From Muribaculaceae bacterium (GTDB lineage: Bacteria > Bacteroidota > Bacteroidia > Bacteroidales > Muribaculaceae): a stretch of DNA of 10,091 nt. Where the stretch lies: contig CADFRV010000083.1 in NCBI GenBank assembly GCA_902836725.1, positions 1-10,091 of the forward strand. Direction: 5' to 3'. The notes under the pieces are model-generated. The model did no database searches. It worked only from the letters and a program-made list of their open reading frames with translations, and was not told the DNA's origin. Shown piece after piece: positions 1-7,024 of the stretch (positions are counted from its first letter, which is position 1; each line of letters opens with the position of its first letter). Position numbers and translations under genes: made by a program.

Positions 1-10
1 CCCCATGTAT

Positions 11-64
11 AAAAAAAAACAGGACGGTGTGTCAAAATCGCGCGATTTTGACACACCGTCCTGT
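11..64 (-). terminator. Strong intrinsic terminator, 46-bp perfect palindrome plus T9
   Basis: Bases 19-64 form a perfect inverted repeat, 23 bases per arm with no unpaired base; the centre reads TCGCGCGA. Read on the minus strand the stem is followed directly by nine T residues (A run at 11-19), the layout of a Rho-independent terminator. It lies 17 bases beyond the stop codon of the beta-barrel gene, so it should end that transcript. On the plus strand no T run follows, so it is not an obvious bidirectional terminator. The arms are much longer than termination needs, which suggests a dispersed palindromic repeat that was recruited. Confidence 0.9.
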
Positions 65-81
65 ATTTGTCCTTCAATTAG

Positions 82-834
82 TTAGAAAGTGTACCCCAGG
101 GAAACTTTTAAGTTGCCGGTGTTTATTTTATCATCTTTGTATTTGTAAATAGGAATGAAGTCGGTGCCGTACTGCAGACCGAGATAGAATGATTCGTATG
201 TGAGACCTGCACCTATATGCCATCCCACCTGGAAGCGTTTCCAGGTATAGTCGTTCCCTTCCATGTCCTTTTTGCTGAAGACACTCATCCATTCCCCTTC
301 CAAGTCCTCCGGATCTACGCCGTAATCCTTGAGTTCGCTGTCAGGGAAACTGGTCTCGATTTTGTCTTTATACCGGCCGATGATGTTTAGTTTAAAATTC
401 AGGCCTGCATATGGTGCCACGTATACTCCATCGGTAATTGTAAACCGATAAGTGAAGTTAACGGGAACCTGCATGTTGATGAATTGTTTCGTCTCTTTGG
501 TGCGCATCCATTCGTCAAGCACATGTTCTTTTGCGGTTGTTGTTGATCCGAATTCGAAGTTGAAGTTTACTCCGGTTTCAATGAAAATAGGGATACGCTT
601 GCTTACACTGAAACCGTGAATGTAGTTTACACCGAAGCCGTTAAGATTGAAATTGTTGTCCGACCCCAGGTATTCATTAAAACCGAAATGGGTGTTGTTG
701 TAAGAGAGTGCGATACGGTTGTAGTCGCAGATGCCCTTATTGGCAGTCGAAGACGTTGTGTTAGTGAATTGCGCAGACGCACTTGCCGCCGTGGAAAAAG
801 CCACAGCAAGCATGATTGTTTTGATTGCTTTCAT
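82..834 (-). CDS. Outer-membrane beta-barrel protein, secreted, 250 aa
   Basis: The protein starts with a clear signal peptide (MKAIKTIMLAVAFSTAASASAQ, cleavage expected before Q22 or just after) and continues as alternating aromatic and polar strands typical of small Bacteroidetes outer-membrane barrels (PorT/OmpL-like, roughly 8-10 strands). It ends in SLGYTF, the C-terminal aromatic signature recognised for outer-membrane assembly. Two acidic stretches (around EDLEGEW and KKDMEGND) look like extracellular loops. The frame stays open upstream to an ATG at 942, but the added 36 residues would bury the signal peptide, so I chose the ATG at 834, which has an A-rich leader (AACAAAAA). The gene is monocistronic by context: a long leader precedes it and a strong terminator follows it. 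Ligand or role cannot be read from the sequence. Confidence 0.85.
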   Translation of the reverse strand: MKAIKTIMLAVAFSTAASASAQFTNTTSSTANKGICDYNRIALSYNNTHFGFNEYLGSDNNFNLNGFGVNYIHGFSVSKRIPIFIETGVNFNFEFGSTTTAKEHVLDEWMRTKETKQFINMQVPVNFTYRFTITDGVYVAPYAGLNFKLNIIGRYKDKIETSFPDSELKDYGVDPEDLEGEWMSVFSKKDMEGNDYTWKRFQVGWHIGAGLTYESFYLGLQYGTDFIPIYKYKDDKINTGNLKVSLGYTF

Positions 835-994
835 TTTTTGTTCGTGATATAATAGTGTGATGTTTTTTATGCATGCGGGATATAAAAGCATAAGACGCCC
901 AAATGCTATTCGAGATATTGTGTTAGAAATCAGACGCTTCATAAAAACAATGGTGATGAGAAAGAGGAGAAAAAACAGACGCTAAATATTAGTG

Positions 995-1002
995 CAAAAA
1001 TA
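995..1002 (-). promoter_or_regulatory. Possible -7 box for the beta-barrel gene
   Basis: On the minus strand this reads TATTTTTG, a match to the Bacteroidetes -7 consensus TAnnTTTG. No clear TTTG -33 element is seen about 19-21 bases upstream. It would give a leader of about 150 nt before the ATG at 834. In such AT-rich DNA a chance match is plausible. Confidence 0.3.
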
Positions 1003-1066
1003 TTAAGAAATCTTTTAAGTACGGATGAATGGTAGTTAAATATTGTAAAAATGCGTGTGCGGATAA

Positions 1067-1092
1067 CATTCCGGTTTGATATAACCGGAATG
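1067..1092. repeat. 10-bp perfect hairpin, 6-nt loop
   Basis: CATTCCGGTT at 1067-1076 is the exact reverse complement of AACCGGAATG at 1083-1092. Neither side is followed at once by a T run, so it is not a standard terminator, but it could still weaken read-through from the acyltransferase. The motif AACCGGAAT occurs again at 1189-1197 in the second tandem repeat unit. Confidence 0.6.
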
Positions 1093-1126
1093 CGATAACC
1101 TCCTTTTCTGGTCTTCTCTTTTTAAT

Positions 1127-1214
1127 ATTATTGCTATCCGGTAAAACCTATATACAACAATCGATCTTAAATTATTACTGTCCGCTAAAACCGGAATACA
1201 ACAATCTATCTTCA
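1127..1214. repeat. 44-bp tandem repeat, two diverged copies
   Basis: The copies are 1127-1170 and 1171-1214, directly adjacent and equal in length. By hand alignment 36 of 44 positions agree, with no gaps. Shared blocks include ATTATT at the start, TAAAACC in the middle and ATACAACAATC near the end. The divergence shows an old duplication. No third full copy is seen on either side. The period is not a multiple of three, consistent with noncoding DNA. Confidence 0.7.
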
Positions 1215-1257
1215 ATGTACCATACCTTTTACATGAGGTTCTCACAGCGAGCCGCCG

Positions 1258-1548
1258 GAGGTGGCGTGCAAAATTTAAGCCCCGTATCGAGCGGCGTGTG
1301 AGGACGCAAGGACGAACACGACGCGAAGGTGCGGGGTATGGAGATCGTTTCCCGATAGTAACGCTTCGAAGAAGCGGGCACAATCTTGGACAAAAATAAT
1401 TCAATTTAAGGCGTCAGGTTGTGAAAAATATATGGCTACCTCCAACAGAATGCAGGTCTTGTTCCGGATTTGGCGGACATCTCCGACGCCCGAACGAATT
1501 GTTACATACTGCCACCCCATATCGAGCTAAAATTTTGCACGCCACCTC
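1258..1548. repeat. 19-bp inverted repeat flanking 253 bp
   Basis: GAGGTGGCGTGCAAAATTT at 1258-1276 recurs as its exact reverse complement at 1530-1548. Similarity continues weakly inward (7 of the next 11 bases agree). The enclosed 253 bases are relatively GC-rich, hold no credible gene, and contain a small hairpin (CGCTTC-GAA-GAAGCG, 1362-1376). The arrangement resembles ends of a small non-autonomous element or two copies of a dispersed repeat in opposite directions. No target duplication was identified. Confidence 0.6.
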
Positions 1549-1726
1549 TCGCAACTCGATCAGACAGCACAACCGTGAATCTGCCGCGGGATGATTTTCA
1601 GTATTGTGTTAGTAGACATACCCCTTTGGTTAAAACGCACACCGACATATTGCATATCAGCAGACTATTTATGATTTGGAGTTTTACCGAAGAACAATAC
1701 AAATATTAAAATTTAGAAGTTATTAG

Positions 1727-2785
1727 TTAGTATTTCACCAATATCCTATTTGTATATTTCATTAAGACCGGTGATAAACAATTCCATACAAAAATACGAA
1801 TTTTATCCACCAATATACACAAAGTAAAAATTAATAATATTGTTATAAGTATAATAACCAGATATACAATTCCATCAAAGCTATTATAAACCCAGGTACA
1901 CAATTTTGCGTAATAAGGATTAATACAAGGGTTCATATGGATCAAGTAAACTGCAAATGCAGATTTAGCAACAGAATTTATAAACGGTGATACGCCTATT
2001 TTCATACGCGCAAAACACATCAATAACGCGACTGAGCTAAGTACAATAAAAGGAGAACAATATGCCTCGGCTATGAATATGGCTCCGAATCCATTCCACA
2101 AAATACTTATGCACAGTAAAATCGTCGTTATAAGTGTTCCACCTAAATAGCTGAAAATGGGGGGGGGTAGAACTACATGCGACTTTCTGACAAGTTGTGC
2201 CAACATGTATAAACCAATAAACGAGAGAGTGGAATAACCTAAATTAAAAAAGTTATAATGCCCCATACACCCAAAAATAGTCTGAAATATATAAAATAAC
2301 AATACTGTTATCGCAAGTTGCCGTAACGAGACTTTTTCTATGTATGCATTCAATATTGGTGCAAGTATGTACAATCCCAGATAAGCAACTACGAACCAAC
2401 CTCCTGAATAATATAGATAAAATACTTGAAAGGCTTGGACATGGGAAACAGATACCAGACCAGTAATAAGAAAGAAGCTATATATTATAGCTGAATAAAA
2501 GAAACATTGGAATAGATATGCCATACCTCCTTTCACAGATCTACGAATACCGAACCAGCCTGAAATCAAAACGAATACATTGACACATACAAGACACGCG
2601 GCTTGCAAAAATACTCGCGTTACCGATGGAATTATATCTGTCTTTAATTCTGTTGCCGAAGGACTTCCTATAGAAAAATAATTAGCATGAACCGCCAGTA
2701 CCAATAACATTGATACTATCCTCAGAAGTTCAAAATTAGATTGTCGTGGTCCATCTGTTATTGAAGTGATTTTTGCAGAAACCAT
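1727..2785 (-). CDS. Acyltransferase 3 family integral membrane protein, 352 aa
   Basis: The N-terminus SNFELLRIVSMLLVLAVHANY (residues 16-36) carries the family hallmark: an Arg (R22) in the first helix and a His (H33) at its end, the proposed catalytic residue of OafA/WecH-type O-acyltransferases. About ten hydrophobic helices follow, with the usual NVFVLISGWFG segment near residue 70 and SAFAVYLIHMNP near 285. Such proteins transfer acyl groups (often acetyl) across the inner membrane onto surface polysaccharide or peptidoglycan; the acceptor here is unknown. The gene is far more AT-rich than the efflux genes and starts 23 nt after the channel gene, so it probably shares their transcript but looks horizontally acquired. 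No glycan genes surround it. Codons 207-209 (PPP) are an uninterrupted C9 tract at 2167-2159, a possible phase-variation switch. The start ATG at 2785 fits the family N-terminus. Confidence 0.88.
   Translation of the reverse strand: MVSAKITSITDGPRQSNFELLRIVSMLLVLAVHANYFSIGSPSATELKTDIIPSVTRVFLQAACLVCVNVFVLISGWFGIRRSVKGGMAYLFQCFFYSAIIYSFFLITGLVSVSHVQAFQVFYLYYSGGWFVVAYLGLYILAPILNAYIEKVSLRQLAITVLLFYIFQTIFGCMGHYNFFNLGYSTLSFIGLYMLAQLVRKSHVVLPPPIFSYLGGTLITTILLCISILWNGFGAIFIAEAYCSPFIVLSSVALLMCFARMKIGVSPFINSVAKSAFAVYLIHMNPCINPYYAKLCTWVYNSFDGIVYLVIILITILLIFTLCILVDKIRIFVWNCLSPVLMKYTNRILVKY
2159..2167 (-). repeat. Homopolymeric C9 tract inside the acyltransferase
   Basis: On the coding strand nine consecutive C residues encode Pro207-Pro209. 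The present length keeps the full frame open. With C8 the reading becomes CCC CCC CCA TTT TCA GCT ATT TAG, stopping almost at once; with C10 a TAG appears about 40 codons downstream. A G/C run of this length is striking within an AT-rich gene. Confidence 0.9.
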
Positions 2786-2808
2786 ATTGCTAATGAAAAT
2801 TTAATTAC

Positions 2809-4026
2809 TTACATCGCGGGAGCGGTGTAGCTGTTGAGGCGGAAAGCCAGAAGGGTGTAGTCGCGAAGGAGGGCTAGACAATCAAGACGGGCGCGGAGGA
2901 AGTAATTGGTCTCCTGCAAGTAATCAAGCAGCGACAGCTCGCCGCCGTCAAGTGCCTTGCGCAGGAGTGCCATATTGTTCACACCCTCCACAAGGGGGGA
3001 AAAACGTGCTATCTGCTCCTTAAGCGATGTGGCCGACGCATAATCCGCGGCAATCTGTGTCTCAAGCTCCACACGGCGTGCTACCAGATCGAGACGTGCC
3101 GCCAGGCCGAGCTGATCCGCCGCAGCGACAGCATGCCTGCGGGAATATACCGGAAGCGACACCCCCACGGAAAGGCCGTTGAAATGCGTGCCCTCCTCAA
3201 AGGCATGCACATACCCCAGACTGAATCCGGGAAGCCTCTGCGCCTTCGCCACAGCCACATTGGCATTTTCCGCTTCGGCTATGGCCGAGTAATAGCGCAG
3301 CTCAGGCGCGTTCTCAACAGCGGCTGTATAATCCCCGGCCGAAGCCAGTTCCACATAAGGGAAATCTACAAGCTCCATCGCTTCCTCCACCGCTGCCGAA
3401 TTCGGCGCCATGGATATAAGATCGGCCTTTACGGCATTCATCTCCGCACGCGCCTGCTCAAGCTCGGTGGCGGAACGGATCTCCTCGATCTTCATCTTGT
3501 TCACATCGAGTATGGTTGTCTCCCCCATCTGCCACGCACGGTCATACTCCTGCCGCAGCCGTGTCATTGACTCATGCACTTCGGTCAGAATCTCCACCTT
3601 CCGGCGCGCGGCAAGAAGCTGAAGCGTGTTTTCGGCAGCCTTCACCTGCAGCTGACGGAAAGTCTCGTCAAGCCCGAACCTGCCGGCTGTGGCGAGCGCC
3701 GCCGCGGCACGGCTGCGCGCCCCGTATGTTCCCGGCCAGTCGAAAGCCTGCGAGAGCGAACCGCTCCACTTGTTGTCGGCGGGACCGGCGCTCCATAGGC
3801 GCTCGAATTCCACCTCCGGATTTTCCAGTACATTTTCGGCGCGCATGCTCTCCACATTCGCCTGCAGACGCGCCTGTTCGGCACTGTACGACGGGGCGTC
3901 GGCGGCTATGCGGCGCACTATGTCGGAGAACTGCCCCTGGGCATCCGCCGCATGCACACCGAGTGCGATCGCACCGGAGGCAAGGATATATTTCAGAAAA
4001 CGTATGTCAATCATCTGATATTTCAT
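2809..4026 (-). CDS. czcC: TolC-family outer-membrane efflux channel, CzcC-like, 405 aa
   Basis: This is the outer-membrane component of the tripartite metal exporter; trimers would form the periplasm-spanning tunnel docking onto adaptor and pump. The N-terminus has a signal sequence (core YILASGAIALGVHAADAQ, no lipobox). The rest has the doubled alpha-helical hairpin composition of OEP proteins: long Ala/Glu/Arg-rich helices, the NPEVEFERLW beta segment followed by SGSLSQAFDWPGTYGAR (typical of the SLSQ.FDW.GKR region of CzcC), and the second repeat with GFSLGYVHAFEEG and LSVGVSLPVYSRR. At 405 residues it has normal family length. I start it at ATG 4026 (AAAAATGAAA context); a TTG at 4080 would extend the frame through an intergenic stem-loop, and an ATG at 4014 is a shorter alternative that also leaves a good signal peptide. 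It is third in the operon after adaptor and pump. Confidence 0.88.
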   Translation of the reverse strand: MKYQMIDIRFLKYILASGAIALGVHAADAQGQFSDIVRRIAADAPSYSAEQARLQANVESMRAENVLENPEVEFERLWSAGPADNKWSGSLSQAFDWPGTYGARSRAAAALATAGRFGLDETFRQLQVKAAENTLQLLAARRKVEILTEVHESMTRLRQEYDRAWQMGETTILDVNKMKIEEIRSATELEQARAEMNAVKADLISMAPNSAAVEEAMELVDFPYVELASAGDYTAAVENAPELRYYSAIAEAENANVAVAKAQRLPGFSLGYVHAFEEGTHFNGLSVGVSLPVYSRRHAVAAADQLGLAARLDLVARRVELETQIAADYASATSLKEQIARFSPLVEGVNNMALLRKALDGGELSLLDYLQETNYFLRARLDCLALLRDYTLLAFRLNSYTAPAM

Positions 4027-4029
4027 TTT

Positions 4030-4145
4030 TAAGTAACTGGTCAAAATTATTTTAATGTTTGTTCGAGGAAAAGATTCCAAAATTTTGCCGAAGAAACATT
4101 GAAATAATCTGACCGGTAAATAAAATAATTTTGAACTGTTACTTA
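4030..4145 (-). promoter_or_regulatory. Long stem-loop joining the pump stop to the channel start
   Basis: Bases 4121-4145 and 4030-4054 are inverted repeats matching at 23 of 25 positions. A second, nested pair matches at 11 of 12 positions (4054-4065 with 4089-4100). In the leftward mRNA the first three bases of the outer stem are the UAA stop codon of the pump gene, and the stem ends 3 nt before the AUG of the channel gene. A ribosome finishing the pump would open the 5' arm, so translational coupling is one reading; a MITE-like insertion with 25-bp terminal inverted repeats is another. No T run follows, so it is not an intrinsic terminator. Confidence 0.7.
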
Positions 4146-7019
4146 TTTGGCGGAAAGATCGCCCGTATTCAGTTTATGCGGATATTTCACGGAGATGTAA
4201 CGATAGAGGATCGGCACCACAAACACATTGAGAATCGTAGAGGAGAAGAGTCCTCCAAGAATCACAACCGCCAGCGGGCTCTGTATCTCGTTGCCGGGCA
4301 CAGTGCTGCGGAGTGCCAGAGGGAGCAACGCGAGCGCCGAGGTAAGCGCCGTCATGATGATAGGAGTGAGGCGGTCGGCCGATCCGCGGGAGATCCTCTC
4401 CGCGAGGTCCACACCCTCTGCCTGCAACTGGTTGTAGTGGGAAAGCAGCAACATGCCGTTGCGGGTGGCGATGCCGAGCAGCGATATGAAGCCTATGATG
4501 GCAGGTATATTCAGTTCGCCGCCGGTAAGCACCAGTATAAGGACACCCCCGATCATGGCAAGAGGCATGTTTATCAGAATTACGAGCGACTGCGGCACAC
4601 TCCTGAACTCGGCATATACGAGCATGAAAATGATAAACAGAGCCAGAAGGGAAGTGAGGCCGAGAGTGCGGGAAGCCTCAGCCTCGCTCTCGAACTGTCC
4701 GCCGTAAGTGATGTAGTATCCCTCGGGAAGCGTGATCTCGTCAGAAATTTTCTTCTGGATCTCGTTTACGGCTCCACGCAGGTCGCGTCCGTCGACATTG
4801 GCGGAAATCACCAGGCGACGGCTCACATTCTCGCGGTTGATGGTGTTCGGACCTGATGAAGAAACCACATCTGCCACATACGAAAGCGGTATCTTGCCCG
4901 AGTTGGAGTCTATCATAAGTTCCGAGATCGCCTTTATGGAATTGCGTGCGTTGCTGTCGAACTTCACGGTGATGTCATAAGGGAGACCGCTGTCGTAGAC
5001 CTGCGACACAGCCTTGCCGGCAAGCGCCACATCCACAAACTCGGTAAAATCGCGAAGTGTGATGCCGTAACGTGCGAGCATGTCGCGACGCGGTTTTATA
5101 TGCAGCTGCGGACGCTCTATCTGCTGTTCTATATTGGCATCAGCGATACCGGGCACTTCCGCCACAATCTTCTTGATCTTCTGGCCGGTGGCGAAAAGCG
5201 TGTTGAGGTCGGCACCGAACAGTTTTATGGCGATCTGCGCCTCGGTACCGGAAAGCATCGCGTCCATACGGTGTGATATCGGCTGTCCTATCTCGAGGTT
5301 GATCCCCGGTATCTCAGACAGACGGCTGCGGAGATCGCGCACCATCTCGTTGCGCGAGCGGTCTTTGAGCCTGTAAGGAGCCTCTATTTCCGAGGAATTT
5401 ACACCCTGCGAGTGTTCGTCAAGCTCGGCGCGGCCTGTCTTTCGCGCCACAGTCAGCACTTCCGGCGTCTCCAGTATTATCTCCTCGGCCATGCGCCCTA
5501 TGCGGTCGCTCTCCTCAAGCGAGATGCCAGGCAGGGTGGCCATGTTGATGGTCATGGAGCCCTCGTTGAACGGAGGGAGGAAACTGCGGCCGAGAGTGAA
5601 GAACAGCCCTATGGCCACCACGAAAAGCAGCGCTACAGACACAAGTACTACCTTCGACCGTTTCATGCACCATCCAAGCGCACGCGCATACGCCCCTTTC
5701 AGCTTGCGTGTGGCCCATGGTTCATGATCAAGTTTGCCGGTGGCACGGCGCGAGCCGAGCATGAAGGAACAGAGTACCGGTGTGAGGGTGAGAGCTACGA
5801 TGGTGGATGCGGCGAGCGCCACTATGAACGCAACGCCGAGAGGTATGAGCATGCGTCCCTCCATCCCCTGCAGGAAGAAGAGCGGGAGGAAACTTGCCAC
5901 GATGATGAGCGAGGAGTTGAAGATAGGCATGCGCACCTCGCGCGAGGCACTGTATACCACCTCTATCACAGGCATGCGGCTTTCAGCCGGCAGTTTGCTG
6001 TTTTCCCTCAGCCGCCGGTAGACATTCTCCACATCCACAATGGCGTCGTCGACAAGCGAACCTATGGCAATCGCAATACCGCCGAGGGTCATGGTGTTGA
6101 TGCTGACATCCATAAGGCGCAGTATCAGTACAGTGATCAGAATCGACATGGGCAACGCCACAAGCGATACCACCGTGGTGCGGAAGTTCATAAGGAAGAA
6201 AAACAGTACCACTATGACCATCAGCGCACCTTCGAGCAGAGACTCCTGAAGATTGCTTACTGAATTTGCTATGAATTCGCTCTGGCGGAAAATATCTGAA
6301 GAGACGCGCACGTCGGCCGGAAGTGTCTTTCCGAGCACGGCAAGCTCATTGTCGATGCGGTCGGTCAGCCCTATTGTACCGACGGCAGGCTGTTTGGTTA
6401 CGGTGAGGAGCACAGCCGGCTCGGTGCGCACCGATGCCAGACCGAGACGCGGCTCTTTGGCGCCATGCACCGTGCGCGAGATGTCGGCGAGCGTAAGGGG
6501 TGCTCCCCCCGCCTCGGCACGCACCACCGTGCGGGCTATGTCGGCGGTGTCGGCCGTATTCACGCTCCCCTTGATTATGTATTCGTTTCCGTATTCATAA
6601 AGTGTGCCGCCGGCCGCATTCTCGTTGATGGACTCCGTGGCGTCAAGCACCTCTTTCAGTGTCACCCCATGAAAACGCATTTTACCCTGGTCAAGCAATA
6701 TCTGATACTCGGCCACATCGCCGCCGAGCACCGATACCTGCGATACACCGCCGATTGAAAGCAGGCGCGGACGCACCTCGCGGTCGGCTATGGAGCGCAG
6801 ATGGCTCATGGTGGTGGGTGTCTGCCCGATGCGTGCCAGGGAGTCGGCGGCCTGCGGGTCTATGGTAAGGCCGATAATCATTATCTCGCCGAGAATCGAC
6901 GACTGGGGTCCCAGTACAGGTGCGTTGACACCCGGAGGCAGTTCCTCAGCCACCGACGCTATCTTCTCGTTCACGATCTGACGCGCCACATACACATCCG
7001 TATCCCAGTCGAATTCCAC
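4143..7019 (-). CDS. czcA: Heavy-metal RND efflux pump, main part after frameshift (CzcA/CusA-like)
   Basis: This is the bulk of an HME-RND proton antiporter, missing about the first 93 residues, which lie in another frame upstream. It opens inside the conserved VEFDWDTDVYVARQIVNEKI block, and the same frame extends upstream to about 7050 as SSATGFSVVW. Restored as one protein it would be 1051 aa, the normal family length. The proton-relay helix reads GGIAIAIGSLVDDAIVDVEN, with D417, D418, D422 and E424 in restored numbering. This DDA-VDVEN form differs from classical CzcA (DG) and CusA (DAA) and resembles the poorly characterised HME5 type, so the metal cannot be assigned. Both porter regions and both groups of membrane helices are present, ending LNTGDLSAK. 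The GTG at 7019 is only the first possible initiator in this frame; a pump without its first helix is unlikely to work, so the gene is either a pseudogene, a phase-off allele or a sequencing error. Confidence 0.85.
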   Translation of the reverse strand: MEFDWDTDVYVARQIVNEKIASVAEELPPGVNAPVLGPQSSILGEIMIIGLTIDPQAADSLARIGQTPTTMSHLRSIADREVRPRLLSIGGVSQVSVLGGDVAEYQILLDQGKMRFHGVTLKEVLDATESINENAAGGTLYEYGNEYIIKGSVNTADTADIARTVVRAEAGGAPLTLADISRTVHGAKEPRLGLASVRTEPAVLLTVTKQPAVGTIGLTDRIDNELAVLGKTLPADVRVSSDIFRQSEFIANSVSNLQESLLEGALMVIVVLFFFLMNFRTTVVSLVALPMSILITVLILRLMDVSINTMTLGGIAIAIGSLVDDAIVDVENVYRRLRENSKLPAESRMPVIEVVYSASREVRMPIFNSSLIIVASFLPLFFLQGMEGRMLIPLGVAFIVALAASTIVALTLTPVLCSFMLGSRRATGKLDHEPWATRKLKGAYARALGWCMKRSKVVLVSVALLFVVAIGLFFTLGRSFLPPFNEGSMTINMATLPGISLEESDRIGRMAEEIILETPEVLTVARKTGRAELDEHSQGVNSSEIEAPYRLKDRSRNEMVRDLRSRLSEIPGINLEIGQPISHRMDAMLSGTEAQIAIKLFGADLNTLFATGQKIKKIVAEVPGIADANIEQQIERPQLHIKPRRDMLARYGITLRDFTEFVDVALAGKAVSQVYDSGLPYDITVKFDSNARNSIKAISELMIDSNSGKIPLSYVADVVSSSGPNTINRENVSRRLVISANVDGRDLRGAVNEIQKKISDEITLPEGYYITYGGQFESEAEASRTLGLTSLLALFIIFMLVYAEFRSVPQSLVILINMPLAMIGGVLILVLTGGELNIPAIIGFISLLGIATRNGMLLLSHYNQLQAEGVDLAERISRGSADRLTPIIMTALTSALALLPLALRSTVPGNEIQSPLAVVILGGLFSSTILNVFVVPILYRYISVKYPHKLNTGDLSAK

Positions 7020-7024
7020 CCAGA

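Larger units (their letters stand above)
835..1726. other. Gene-poor intergenic region with repeats and hairpins
   Basis: About 890 bases lie between the acyltransferase stop and the beta-barrel start with no convincing coding sequence. The region is patchy: AT-rich at both ends, with a GC-rich island around 1240-1380 and another around 1440-1590. It holds a 10-bp hairpin (1067-1092), a two-copy 44-bp tandem repeat (1127-1214), a 19-bp inverted repeat with 253 bases between the arms (1258-1276 and 1530-1548) and a short hairpin (1362-1376). The open frames here (minus 1036-1404, plus 1470-1709) have low-complexity, Arg/Cys/Thr-rich translations without family resemblance. A decayed mobile element, a dispersed repeat or an untranslated RNA are all possible. 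Confidence 0.6.

Noticed and set aside
82..942. Upstream ATG at 942 for the beta-barrel protein
   Set aside because: It adds 36 residues before a textbook signal peptide; the internal ATG at 834 gives a normal secreted protein.
1036..1404. Minus-strand open frame of 122 codons in the intergenic region
   Set aside because: It spans the tandem repeat and one arm of the inverted repeat, the two 44-bp units repeat in different frames, and the product has no recognisable domain. The plus frame at 1470-1709 is likewise unsupported.
2809..4080. TTG start at 4080 for the channel protein
   Set aside because: The extension would be translated from the intergenic stem-loop and would push the signal sequence inward; ATG 4026 fits better.
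5412..6263. Long plus-strand open frame of 283 codons opposite the RND pump gene
   Set aside because: It is antisense to a strongly conserved pump frame; its translation is His/Arg/Tyr-rich low-complexity text typical of the reverse reading of a GC-rich gene. The frames at 4131-4856 and 3516-4055 are rejected for the same reason.
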